Positions 25,337-33,647 of a stretch of 64,000 nt of DNA are shown here, piece by piece. The stretch spans positions 806,001-870,000 of the forward strand of contig NZ_CP127409.1 of the NCBI RefSeq assembly GCF_030291135.1. Direction: 5' to 3'. The position numbers and the translations under genes were made by a program. The notes below the pieces were generated by a model. The model made no database searches. It had not been told where the DNA came from and saw only the letters and a program-made list of their open reading frames with translations. The stretch comes from Rhodanobacter thiooxydans (GTDB lineage Bacteria; Pseudomonadota; Gammaproteobacteria; Xanthomonadales; Rhodanobacteraceae). The first letter of the stretch is position 1. Each line of letters begins with the position of its first letter.

Positions 25337-25545
25337 CTCCTCTCCTTCAGCGACCGAAGGAAGTCCCCTTGCGGGAGGGAGGATTGAGGAGGGGTAGCAC
25401 ACGGTCACCCGAAAGCCCCAAAGTGCCACTCGAAAGCCTTCCGGTCGATGCAGCCTTTGGCGTCGTCACCGAAAGCCCGGAGAACCCCACTTCGACCCTC
25501 ACCTGCGACCGAAGAAATCCCTTGGAGCAGGCAGGGGAGGGATCA
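25337..25545. repeat. GC-rich hairpin repeat elements, degenerate copies
   Basis: CTCCTCTCCTTC ... GAGGGAGGATTGAGGAGGGG at 25337-25397 repeats the left half of the preceding element with an insertion (GCGACCGAAGGAAGT), and CGACCCTCACCTGCGACCGAAG ... GGCAGGGGAGGGATC at 25494-25542 repeats the right half. Together with copy 1 they fill nearly all of the gap of about 490 bases between fumarase and the lysine gene; no gene is supportable here. Confidence 0.7.
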
Positions 25546-25607
25546 GAAAACCATTCAGACGTCCATACGTCCAAACGCTCCATAAGCCGCTACCCATTGC
25601 ATTTGCG

Positions 25608-28280
25608 ATGACGCAGCGCAACACTGACCCGATTCCAAATCCCAACCACCGAAAGCGAACCCTCGTGACCCCGCCCAACCCCGCGCCGCTCTCCGCCGAC
25701 GCCCCCTGGATCGTGATGAAGTTCGGCGGCACCAGTGTCGCCACGCTTCCCCGCTGGCAGAACATCCGCGAACTGGTCGCCAGCCGCCGTGCCGAAGGCG
25801 CGCGCGTGCTGGTCGTCGTTTCCGCGCTGACCGGTATCACCGACGCGCTGAAACAGCTGTGCGGCGAGGGCGGGCAGGACAAACGCAAGGCGGCGGCCGG
25901 CGCGATTGCGCAACGTCACTACGACCTGCTGGAGCACATGCAACTGGCGTTGCCGGACACGCTCGGCGAGCGGCTGGGCGAACTGGCGCGGCTGGCCGAA
26001 GACGGCCCCGCGGCGCGCGGCGAGCTGGCCTGGCAGGCGCAGGTGCAGGCGCACGGCGAACTGATGTCCAGCGCACTCGGCGCGGCGTTCCTCAGCCACA
26101 GCGGCCTGCCCACGCAGTGGCTGGACGCGCGCGAGTGCCTGGCGGCGGTCGCGTTGCCGAGCCAGAACGAGCGCACCCGGCTGCTGTCGGCAATGGTCGA
26201 GGCGAAGCCGGACCCGGCTTTGAATGCGCGACTCGCCGCGCTGGGCGAGGTGTTCATCACCCAGGGCTTCATCGCACGCGAACAGCATGGCCGCACCGTG
26301 CTGCTCGGCCGCGGCGGCTCGGACACCTCGGCCGCGTACTTCGGTGCGCTGCTGAAGGCGCAGCGGGTGGAGATCTGGACCGACGTGGCGGGCATGTTCA
26401 CCGCCAACCCGCGCCAGGTGCCGGGCGCGCGCCTGTTGCAGCGGCTGGATTACGAGGAGGCGCAGGAAATCGCCTCCACCGGCGCCAAGGTGCTGCACCC
26501 GCGTTGCCTGTCGCCGCTGCGCGAACCGCGCGTGCCGCTGTTGATCAAGGACACCAACCGCCCCGAGCTCGAGGGCACGGTGATCGGTCCCGAGGTGCGC
26601 GCGCACGCACCCAGCGTGAAGGCGATCAGCGCGCGCAAGGGCATCACCCTGGTCTCGATGGAGTCGGTGGGGATGTGGCAGCAGGTCGGCTTCCTCGCCG
26701 ACGTGTTCGCCCAGTTCAAGAAGCATGGCCTGTCGGTGGACCTGATCGGTTCGGCCGAGACCAACGTCACCGTGTCGCTCGACCCCACCGAGAACCTGCT
26801 CGATTCCGACGCGATCGCTGCGCTCGCCAGTGACTTGGCCAAGGTGTGCCGGGTCAAGGTGATCGCGCCGTGCGCGGCAATCACCCTGGTCGGCCGCGGC
26901 ATGCGCTCGCTGCTGCACACCTTGTCCGGCGTGCTGGCCGAGTTCGGCCAGTTGCGCGTGCACATGATTTCGCAGTCGTCGAACAACCTGAACCTCACTT
27001 TCGTGGTGGACGAGGAAGTGGTCGATGCGCTGCTGCCGCACCTGCACGACCTGCTGATCGGCGCCGGCGCGCTGCGAACCGACGACAGCGCGTTGTTCGG
27101 CCCCAGCTGGCAGATGCTGTATGGCGGCGGCGAAGTCGTTCCAGCGGTGCCGGCGTGGTGGCGCGAGGCGCAGCGGTCGCGCCTGCTGCAGCTGGCCGCC
27201 GAAGCCACGCCGCGCTACGTCTACCACCTGCCCACGGTGCGCCAGCAGGCGCGCGAGCTGAAGTCGCTGGCGGCGGTGGACCGTTTCCACTACGCGGTAA
27301 AGGCGAACACCCATCCGGCGATCCTGCGCGCGCTGGCCGAGGAGGGCTTCGCGTTCGAATGCGTCTCGCCCGGCGAGCTGGTCGCGGTGGGCGCGATCGT
27401 GCCGGAAGTGGCGCCGCCGCTGTTCACGCCGAACTTCGCCCCGCGCGAGGACTACGTGCTGGCCCTGGGCATCGGCGCCACCGTCACGCTCGATGCGCTG
27501 CACCCGTTGCAGCACTGGGGCGAATTGTTCCGCGGCCGCGAGATCGTGCTGCGGATCGACCTGGGCCGCGGTCTGGGCCATCACGAAAAGGTGCGTACCG
27601 GCGGCAGTGGCAGCAAGTTCGGCCTGCCGCTGGATCAGCTCCCGTTGTTCCTGCAGCTGGCCGAGACGCATGGCGTCAGCGTGCGCGGCCTGCATGCACA
27701 CCTGGGTTCGGGCGTGCTCGATGCCGCGCATTGGGGCGAGGTGTACGCGCAGCTGGCCAGCCTGGCCGAGCGCATCGGCAGCGTGGTGTTCCTCAATATC
27801 GGCGGCGGGCTCGGCGTGCCGGCGCATCCGGGTGAGGCGCCGCTGGACATCGCCGCGCTCGACCGTGCGCTGCGCGAGGTCAAGGCGGTCTATCCGCAAT
27901 ATCAGCTGTGGATCGAGCCGGGCCGCTACCTGGTGGCCGACGCCGGCGTGCTGCTGACGCGGGTGACCCAGCAGAAGGACAAGGGCGGCTTCCGCTACCT
28001 CGGCGTCGACACCGGCATGAACAGCCTGATCCGCCCCGCGCTTTACGACGCCTGGCACAAGATCGTCAACCTGAGCCGGCTGGGCGAACCGGCCACGGCG
28101 CTGTACCAGGTGGTCGGTCCGATCTGCGAGTCGGGCGACGTGCTGGGCACCGACCGCCGCCTGCAGGAGGCACAGGAGGGCGACGTGATCCTGATCGCGC
28201 AGGCCGGCGCCTATGGCAAGGTGATGTCCTCGCACTACAACCTGCGCGACGAGGCCGACGAAGTGGTGATCGAAGCCTGA
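25608..28280 (+). CDS. lysA: Bifunctional aspartate kinase / diaminopimelate decarboxylase
   Basis: Two enzymes of the same pathway are fused in 890 residues. Residues about 33-500 are an aspartate kinase: KFGGTS at 38-43, GRGGSDTSAAYF, and two ACT-type regulatory segments after about 340 (ITLVSMESVGM, ITLVGRGMRS). Residues about 520-890 are a PLP-dependent diaminopimelate decarboxylase: HYAVKANTHP with K565 as the PLP lysine, ECVSPGEL, GGGLGVP, ICESGDVLG. So one polypeptide carries the first and last steps of lysine synthesis. This fusion is a known feature of Xanthomonas/Xylella relatives. The ACT segments imply feedback control of the kinase, presumably by lysine. Confidence 0.93.
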   Translation: MTQRNTDPIPNPNHRKRTLVTPPNPAPLSADAPWIVMKFGGTSVATLPRWQNIRELVASRRAEGARVLVVVSALTGITDALKQLCGEGGQDKRKAAAGAIAQRHYDLLEHMQLALPDTLGERLGELARLAEDGPAARGELAWQAQVQAHGELMSSALGAAFLSHSGLPTQWLDARECLAAVALPSQNERTRLLSAMVEAKPDPALNARLAALGEVFITQGFIAREQHGRTVLLGRGGSDTSAAYFGALLKAQRVEIWTDVAGMFTANPRQVPGARLLQRLDYEEAQEIASTGAKVLHPRCLSPLREPRVPLLIKDTNRPELEGTVIGPEVRAHAPSVKAISARKGITLVSMESVGMWQQVGFLADVFAQFKKHGLSVDLIGSAETNVTVSLDPTENLLDSDAIAALASDLAKVCRVKVIAPCAAITLVGRGMRSLLHTLSGVLAEFGQLRVHMISQSSNNLNLTFVVDEEVVDALLPHLHDLLIGAGALRTDDSALFGPSWQMLYGGGEVVPAVPAWWREAQRSRLLQLAAEATPRYVYHLPTVRQQARELKSLAAVDRFHYAVKANTHPAILRALAEEGFAFECVSPGELVAVGAIVPEVAPPLFTPNFAPREDYVLALGIGATVTLDALHPLQHWGELFRGREIVLRIDLGRGLGHHEKVRTGGSGSKFGLPLDQLPLFLQLAETHGVSVRGLHAHLGSGVLDAAHWGEVYAQLASLAERIGSVVFLNIGGGLGVPAHPGEAPLDIAALDRALREVKAVYPQYQLWIEPGRYLVADAGVLLTRVTQQKDKGGFRYLGVDTGMNSLIRPALYDAWHKIVNLSRLGEPATALYQVVGPICESGDVLGTDRRLQEAQEGDVILIAQAGAYGKVMSSHYNLRDEADEVVIEA

Positions 28281-28436
28281 CCCGGGGTTCGCCTGGTTTG
28301 CCTGTCCATGGGGGTGGGCGAAAGTCGCAGGATCGTCGTTTGTCCCGCCCTTTGCCTGCCGAAAGCCATCGGACCGGTACCGCTCGAAGCTAGAATCAGC
28401 CTGTTCGCTCCGGTGATGCGGGCGATGGAGAAAGAT

Positions 28437-29807
28437 GTGAGCCACACGATCCAGCCGCGCCTGACCCAGGTATTCCGCTTCGTGCGCTGCAGCTACGCCG
28501 ACGGCGTGGCCGAGTTGGCGTATGCGTTCGACGATGGCGAGGAACTGGTCGAGCGCATCCGTTTCCCGCAGGCGCCGGCGCTGCCGGCCGCGCGTGCGGC
28601 GGCGTTCGACGCCGCCTTGAAGCTGCTGCACCTGATCGCCGGCGTCAGCTACTACAAGGCCGGCGTGCCGCCGCAGATCGAGCTGGCCGATGGCCCGCTC
28701 GACGATGCCACCGCCGAGCTGCTGGACCAACTGTATCTGCACGGCCTGGCCGAGTTTGCCTATCGCAACGGGTTGGATCTGCGTGGTCGGATCGCCTTTC
28801 CGCGCCTTGGCGTGGAAAGATCGGCAAGTTCGCGTGGTGGCAGTGCGCCCTCGGTCGGCGCGCTCGATCTGCCCAGGCGTACCCTGGTGCCGATCGGCGG
28901 CGGCAAGGATTCGCTGGTGGCGGTGGAGGCGATCAAGGCCATCGGCCGCGAGGCGACCGCGGTGTGGGTCGGCAATTCCGCGCTGATCGCGGCCTGCGCC
29001 GAACGCACCGGGCTGCCCACGCTGAACATCCAGCGCGAGCTGGCGCCGGGCCTATTCGAGCTGAACCGGCTGGGCGCGTGGAACGGGCATATCCCGGTGA
29101 CCGCGGTGAACTCGGCGATCCTCGCCGTGGCGGCGATCCTGTACGGCTACGATTCGATCGCCTTTGCCAACGAACGCTCCGCCTCGGCAGCCACGCTGGA
29201 ATACGACGGCCAGCAGGTGAATCACCAGTGGAGCAAGAGCCTCGCGTTCGAGCGCCTTCTGGGCGACTGGCTGCACAGCCACGTCGCCGCCGATCTCGAC
29301 TACTGCTCGCTGCTGCGACCGTATTCGGAGCTGGCGATCACCCGCGCGTTCGCGAAACTGACGCCGTACTTCGACGTGTTCTCCAGCTGCAACCGCAACT
29401 TCAAGCTGCTCGGCCCGAAGCCGGTCGACCGCTGGTGCGGGCAGTGCCCGAAATGCCACTTCGTGTTCCTGGCGCTGGCGCCGTTCCTGCCCAAGCCGCG
29501 GCTGCTGGCGATCTTCGGTCGCAACCTGCTCGACGATGAAACGCAGGCCGCCGGTTTCGACGCGCTGCTGGAATACCAGGACCACAAGCCGTTCGAATGC
29601 GTGGGCGAGGGCGCCGAGGCGCGCGCCGCGATGTACGCACTGAGCCAGCGGCCGGAATGGCAGGAAGACGCACTGGTCGAACGTTTCCGCAGCGAGATCC
29701 TGCCGCAGCTCGATGTCGCACAGTTGGCACTGGAGCCGTGGCTGGAACCGTCGCCGGAGCATCGCGTGCCGGTCCGACTGCAGGCGGCACTGGCGGCGAT
29801 CGGTTGA
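28437..29807 (+). CDS. murL: UDP-MurNAc-L-Ala-L-Glu epimerase MurL
   Basis: The 456-residue protein matches MurL, found in Xanthomonas, which inverts the terminal L-Glu of UDP-MurNAc-L-Ala-L-Glu to D-Glu. Visible motifs: VPIGGGKDSLVAVEA (PP-loop, about 150-165), AFANERSASAATLEYDGQQVNHQWSKSL, and the cysteine-containing block DRWCGQCPKCHFVFLALAPF. I chose GTG 28437 because GGAG lies six bases ahead; ATG 28425 is the alternative. A TAGAAT (-10-like) sequence lies at 28391. The stop overlaps the start of murD2 by one base, so the two are translated together as the pathway demands. Confidence 0.92.
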   Translation: MSHTIQPRLTQVFRFVRCSYADGVAELAYAFDDGEELVERIRFPQAPALPAARAAAFDAALKLLHLIAGVSYYKAGVPPQIELADGPLDDATAELLDQLYLHGLAEFAYRNGLDLRGRIAFPRLGVERSASSRGGSAPSVGALDLPRRTLVPIGGGKDSLVAVEAIKAIGREATAVWVGNSALIAACAERTGLPTLNIQRELAPGLFELNRLGAWNGHIPVTAVNSAILAVAAILYGYDSIAFANERSASAATLEYDGQQVNHQWSKSLAFERLLGDWLHSHVAADLDYCSLLRPYSELAITRAFAKLTPYFDVFSSCNRNFKLLGPKPVDRWCGQCPKCHFVFLALAPFLPKPRLLAIFGRNLLDDETQAAGFDALLEYQDHKPFECVGEGAEARAAMYALSQRPEWQEDALVERFRSEILPQLDVAQLALEPWLEPSPEHRVPVRLQAALAAIG

Positions 29808-31180
29808 TGCGCATCGCTGACCTGGCCGATCGCCGGGTGGCGATCTGGGGTTTTGGGCGCGAAGGTCACGCGGTCATCAAGGCCCTGCGCGTGCGGTTGC
29901 CGGGGCAGCCGTTGACCTTGTTCTGCAGCGCCGCCGAAGTCGACGCCGCGCGCGCGTTCGATGCCGCGCTCGAGGTTGTCGCCGGCGAACCGGATGCAGC
30001 GACGCTGGGCCAGTTCGACGTGGTGGTGAAATCGCCCGGCATCTCGGCCTACAAACCGGCGTTGCTCGCGGCGCGGGCGCAGGGCACGCAGTTCACTTCC
30101 GGCACTGCGCTGTGGTTCGGCGAGAACCCGGATGCGCGCGTGATCGCGGTTACCGGCACCAAGGGCAAGAGCACCACCAGCGCGCTGATCGCGCATCTGG
30201 CACGCGCGCTTGGCGTGCGCACCGCGCTGGCGGGCAATATCGGCCTGCCGTTGCTGGAGCTGCTCGATCAGCGTGCGGACCTGTGGGTGATCGAACTGTC
30301 CAGCTTCCAGACCGGCGAAGCCGGCCCGCTGGAACTGGGCGTGATTACCAGCCTGTACGAGGAACACCTGGACTGGCACGGCTCGCGCGAGCGCTACGTG
30401 GCGGACAAGTTGAAGCTGGCTGACGTGTCGCGCCATCTGCTGGTGAACGCCTTGCAGCCGAATCTGCTGGCCCTCACCGGCTCACATCCGCAGCGCCTGC
30501 TGTTCGGCCAGGCCGAAGGCTGGCACGTTGCAGGCGAGGTCATCTGCCGCGGCACGCAACAGGTATTCCCCGTGGCGCAACTGGCCGCGCCCGGCCTGCA
30601 CAACGCCTTGAACGCCTGCGCCGCGCTGGCTGCGCTGGAGGTGATCGGCATGGATGCGCTGGCCGCCGCGCCGTCACTGGCAAGCTTCCGCCCGCTGCCG
30701 CACCGCCTGCAGCCGCTGGGCGAACACGACGGCTGGCATTGGGTCAACGACTCGATCAGCACCACGCCGCTGGCCACGCTGGCCGCGCTGGAAAGCCTGC
30801 ACGGTCGCACGGTAACCGTGCTGGTCGGCGGCCACGACCGCGGGCTGGACTGGACGCCGTTCGTCGAGGCGATGCGCAACGCCCCGGCGCACGCGATCGT
30901 CTGCATGGGCAGCAACGGCGCGCGCATCGCCGAAGCCTTGCGCGCAGCAGGCGTCGCCTGTCCGTTGACCCTGGTCGACAACCTGGCAGCGGCGGTCGCC
31001 GAGGCCAGGGCCTGCACCCCCGCTGCGGGCGTGATCCTGCTTTCGCCAGGAGCGCCCAGCTTCGATCAGTTCAAGGACTATGCGGAGCGGGGGCGGCGGT
31101 TCAGTGCCTTGGCCGGTTTCGATTCGGCCGGGATCGCCAGCATCGACGGGCTGGGTATCGAGGGAGCGCAGGGCGGCTGA
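29807..31180 (+). CDS. murD2: UDP-MurNAc-L-Ala L-glutamate ligase MurD2
   Basis: The 457-residue Mur ligase has the three-domain lay-out of MurD: an N-terminal UDP-binding domain (RVAIWGFGREGHAVIKAL), the ATPase P-loop VTGTKGKSTTSAL (about 113-125), SSFQ and HLDWHG, and the C-terminal domain (WVNDSISTTPLATLAAL, VLVGGHDRGLDW, LLSPGAPSFDQFKDYAERG). Adjacent to murL it is assigned as MurD2, which attaches L-Glu instead of D-Glu; MurL then epimerises it. This is cytoplasmic peptidoglycan precursor synthesis. Stop/start overlap with murL is TGATG. Confidence 0.92.
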   Translation: MRIADLADRRVAIWGFGREGHAVIKALRVRLPGQPLTLFCSAAEVDAARAFDAALEVVAGEPDAATLGQFDVVVKSPGISAYKPALLAARAQGTQFTSGTALWFGENPDARVIAVTGTKGKSTTSALIAHLARALGVRTALAGNIGLPLLELLDQRADLWVIELSSFQTGEAGPLELGVITSLYEEHLDWHGSRERYVADKLKLADVSRHLLVNALQPNLLALTGSHPQRLLFGQAEGWHVAGEVICRGTQQVFPVAQLAAPGLHNALNACAALAALEVIGMDALAAAPSLASFRPLPHRLQPLGEHDGWHWVNDSISTTPLATLAALESLHGRTVTVLVGGHDRGLDWTPFVEAMRNAPAHAIVCMGSNGARIAEALRAAGVACPLTLVDNLAAAVAEARACTPAAGVILLSPGAPSFDQFKDYAERGRRFSALAGFDSAGIASIDGLGIEGAQGG

Positions 31181-31337
31181 ATCCCTGCGCAGGCTGCTGT
31201 CGGCGACGCATCCCGGGAAAGCCACAAAACCTGCCGCTGCCGGGCCGATACCTCACGCAAGATAGGCACGCTGCGCTCCCGCTGATTTCCCGTCCCATAC
31301 ATGCCGCCTGGCCACGCACCAGCAAGGATGAGTCGCC

Positions 31338-32276
31338 ATGAAATTTTGCATCGCTGCGCTTGGACTGCTGGCGCTGTGCACCAGCGTGCAGGCGAAGACC
31401 CCGGTCTGGCAGCCTGCTGCCGGGCACACGCAGGTATCGATATGGCCGGGTGCGGCGCCGGATCTGCAGCCGGTGCCCGGGCCGGAAACGGCGACGGTGA
31501 GCGAGAAGCTGCTGGCGGGCAAACCGGTGACGGCGGTGACCAATGTCACGCGGCCCACCATGACGGTGTATGCGCCCACAGGGAAGAATACGGGCACGGC
31601 GGTTGTCGTGATTCCCGGCGGCGGTTTCCAGATCCTTGCCATCGACCTGGAAGGCACCGAGACCTGCGACTGGCTGAACTCGCGTGGCATCACCTGCGTG
31701 CTGCTGAAGTATCGCGTACCGAGCCTGCCTTACGACTGGAAGTGCGATTGCCGTCCGCACAACTTCGCCTTGTCGGTGTCCTCGTTGCAGGATGTGCAGC
31801 GGACGATGCGGCTGGTGCGTTCGCAAGCCGCCGCGCTGCACGTCGATCCGCACAGGATCGGCGTCCTGGGCTACTCGGCCGGTGGTTTCCTGGTGGCGGA
31901 GATCAGCACGAACTTCGATCGCCACCTGTATGCGCCGGTGGATGCGGCCGACCGGGAAAGCGCACGACCGGATTTCGCCATGCCGATTTATCCGGGGCAT
32001 CTCGCCACGGATGATGACAAGTTGAATCCCAACGTGCCGGTCTCCAGCAAAATGCCACCGACGTTTCTGGTTCAGGCGGAAGACGATTACGTGGATGGCG
32101 TGAATCAGTCGCTGGTCTACTACACGGCACTGGCGAAGGCGAAGGTGCCGGCGGAAATGCACCTGTATGCGCATGGTGGCCATGCCTTCGGTTTGCGTCC
32201 CACCGCGAACCCGATCACCGGCTGGTCGAAGCTGGCCGAAGCGTGGCTGCACACGATCGGCATGGTGCAGGACTGA
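31338..32276 (+). CDS. Secreted esterase/lipase of the alpha/beta hydrolase fold
   Basis: The 312-residue product has a signal peptide (MKFCIAALGLLALCTSVQA) and the hormone-sensitive-lipase/acetyl-xylan-esterase pattern: oxyanion-hole block VVIPGGGFQILA (91-101), nucleophile GYSAGG with S180, an acidic residue in AEDDYVDG and the histidine in HGGHAFGL. It probably removes acyl groups from carbohydrate or other small esters outside the cell. AGGATGAG ends eight bases before the ATG as a weak Shine-Dalgarno. Monocistronic; it lies downstream of murD2 but separated by 157 bases. Confidence 0.85.
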   Translation: MKFCIAALGLLALCTSVQAKTPVWQPAAGHTQVSIWPGAAPDLQPVPGPETATVSEKLLAGKPVTAVTNVTRPTMTVYAPTGKNTGTAVVVIPGGGFQILAIDLEGTETCDWLNSRGITCVLLKYRVPSLPYDWKCDCRPHNFALSVSSLQDVQRTMRLVRSQAAALHVDPHRIGVLGYSAGGFLVAEISTNFDRHLYAPVDAADRESARPDFAMPIYPGHLATDDDKLNPNVPVSSKMPPTFLVQAEDDYVDGVNQSLVYYTALAKAKVPAEMHLYAHGGHAFGLRPTANPITGWSKLAEAWLHTIGMVQD

Positions 32277-32313
32277 GCATGGTCGGGCGCGCATGTCCTG
32301 TGGGTAGGCGGAT

Positions 32314-32748
32314 TCAGCGCGCGTAGCGTACCGGTGGCTCGTTGACGCTTGAACCGGTGTCGAGCCTGATGTGCTGGCGCAGCCATGCGGCGAATTCGGC
32401 TTCAGTCAGGCTGCCTTCGGCGAGGGCGAGATACTGCGGATACAGCTCTAGGTCATCGGCAGCCAGGACACCCCCGTTGAGCATGATGAAGGTTTCGCAA
32501 GCCACGGCCGCCGTGCGCTTGTTGCCGTCGACGAAGGGGTGATTGCGGGCCAGGCCGAAGGCGAGACTGGCGGCCAGGTCGGCAAGATCAGGCGGCGGAT
32601 CGCCATAGGCATGCGCTTGCTGCGGGCGGGCTAGCGCCGAGTCCAGCAGGTGTTCATCGCGCACGCCGATGCCGCCGCCATGTTCGGCCAACTGGCGTTC
32701 GTGGATCGCGATGGCGAGTGGTCGTTCGATCCAGATGATCATGTTCAT
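32314..32748 (-). CDS. doc: Doc/Fic-family toxin
   Basis: The 144-residue protein carries the Fic motif HPFVDGNKRTA (H70-A80), the short Doc form of HPFx(D/E)GNxxR. Doc phosphorylates elongation factor Tu and stops translation. The length is right for Doc (about 126 in phage P1). ATG 32748 lies four bases after the stop of the antitoxin gene; a second ATG (32742) is nearby. The antitoxin is an AbrB/MazE type rather than Phd, a recurrent but less studied pairing. Confidence 0.88.
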   Translation of the reverse strand: MNMIIWIERPLAIAIHERQLAEHGGGIGVRDEHLLDSALARPQQAHAYGDPPPDLADLAASLAFGLARNHPFVDGNKRTAAVACETFIMLNGGVLAADDLELYPQYLALAEGSLTEAEFAAWLRQHIRLDTGSSVNEPPVRYAR

Positions 32749-32752
32749 CTGC

Positions 32753-32974
32753 CTATTGCGCCAGCTTGTGCAGCAAGGTGCGCCGCTTGCGCATCACTTC
32801 CTCGGCCACTTCCATCTGCCTGGCCAGGGTGGGGTCGTAGGTGGTGAGGCGGATGCCGTCGGGGGTTTCCAGGGCGAACAGTTCGTCGCCTTTTTCCAGG
32901 CGCAGGCGGGCCAGCAGTTCGCGCGGCAGGATGACGCCGGCGGAGTTGCCGATGGTGGTGATCTTCAGCTTCAT
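32753..32974 (-). CDS. AbrB/MazE-type antitoxin
   Basis: The 73-residue protein begins MKLKITTIGNSAGVILPREL, the swapped-hairpin DNA-binding domain of AbrB/SpoVT/MazE proteins (residues 1-45), followed by a C-terminal stretch (TLARQMEVAEEVMRKRRTLL) that would wrap the toxin. ATG 32974 is preceded by GGAG six bases away, so the upstream ATG 32986 is less likely. It is coupled to the Doc gene and probably represses the pair by binding the palindrome just upstream. Confidence 0.88.
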   Translation of the reverse strand: MKLKITTIGNSAGVILPRELLARLRLEKGDELFALETPDGIRLTTYDPTLARQMEVAEEVMRKRRTLLHKLAQ

Positions 32975-32993
32975 GGCGGTCTCCATGGTTTGT

Positions 32994-33009
32994 TATAACG
33001 CATGTTATA
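32994..33009 (-). promoter_or_regulatory. Palindromic operator of the toxin-antitoxin pair
   Basis: TATAAC-GCAT-GTTATA is a perfect inverted repeat with a four-base spacer, embedded in AT-rich sequence that is unusual here (ATGTATAACATGCGTTATAAC on the minus strand). It lies 20 bases upstream of the antitoxin start, where a -10 box and repressor site would be. Confidence 0.6.
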
Positions 33010-33101
33010 CATTAGGCCATGGCCTGGGCGCAACGCCCGCGACATGGCGGGTTATGCTCCTTCCCCCGCCTGCGCAGGCCCGAAACGGGAAGGGAGAAAA
33101 C

Positions 33102-33533
33102 ATGGAGCCGACAGAGCATCCGGATGGCGAGACCGCGGCAGAGAAGATCACCCGGCGGATTCAGGAGCTGGGGGATTGGCGGGGCGAGATGCTCGCGCGT
33201 GTCCGCCAGCTCATCCACGAAGCCGACCCCGGGATCCTAGAGGAATGGAAATGGGCCAAGCCGACGTCAGGGGGAACGCCGGTGTGGTCGCATGACGGCA
33301 TTGTCTGCACCGGGGAGTCGTACAAGCAGTATGTGAAGCTGACCTTCGCCCGCGGTGCCGCCATCAGCGACCCGAAGAAGCTTTTCAACGCCAGTCTGGA
33401 AGGGAACGCGCGGCGTGCGATCGACTTGCGCGAAGGCGAGCAGGTCAACGCCACTGCCTTCAGGCAACTCATCCGCGCCGCGGTGGCGGCCAATGGCGCA
33501 GCGCTTGCCCAGCGGGCAGCCAGGAAGAAGTAG
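33102..33533 (+). CDS. DUF1801 family protein
   Basis: The 143-residue protein fits the DUF1801 family (YdhG-like, related to small iron-chaperone-like proteins): RVRQLIHEADPGILEEWKWAKP, PVWSHDGIVCTGESYKQYVKLTFARGAAISDP, and NARRAIDLREGEQVNATAFRQLIRAAV. AGGGAG five bases upstream of ATG 33102 decides the start. The biochemical role of the family is not established. It is divergent from the antitoxin gene and converges on the peptidase gene with a shared terminator. Confidence 0.85.
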   Translation: MEPTEHPDGETAAEKITRRIQELGDWRGEMLARVRQLIHEADPGILEEWKWAKPTSGGTPVWSHDGIVCTGESYKQYVKLTFARGAAISDPKKLFNASLEGNARRAIDLREGEQVNATAFRQLIRAAVAANGAALAQRAARKK

Positions 33534-33599
33534 GTCCTGGTTGCCGGCCGGTTTTCTGGCGGAGTCGCCTGTGGCCACAACCGCTCGAGCACCACGCAA

Positions 33600-33625
33600 A
33601 AGGGCCGCAGTTGCATGCGGCCCTT
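33600..33625. terminator. Terminator between convergent genes
   Basis: A 10-bp stem AAGGGCCGCA / TGCGGCCCTT with loop GTTGCA, followed by AGTTTT on the plus strand and preceded by GCAAAA (TTTTGC on minus), serves the DUF1801 gene and the M13 peptidase gene. Confidence 0.85.
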
Positions 33626-33647
33626 AGTTTTCAGCGGTGGCAAACGC

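Noticed and set aside
25590..28742. Long open frame on the minus strand (1050 codons)
   Set aside because: Antisense to the aspartate kinase/DAP decarboxylase gene, whose motifs are unmistakable; composition is typical of a shadow frame.
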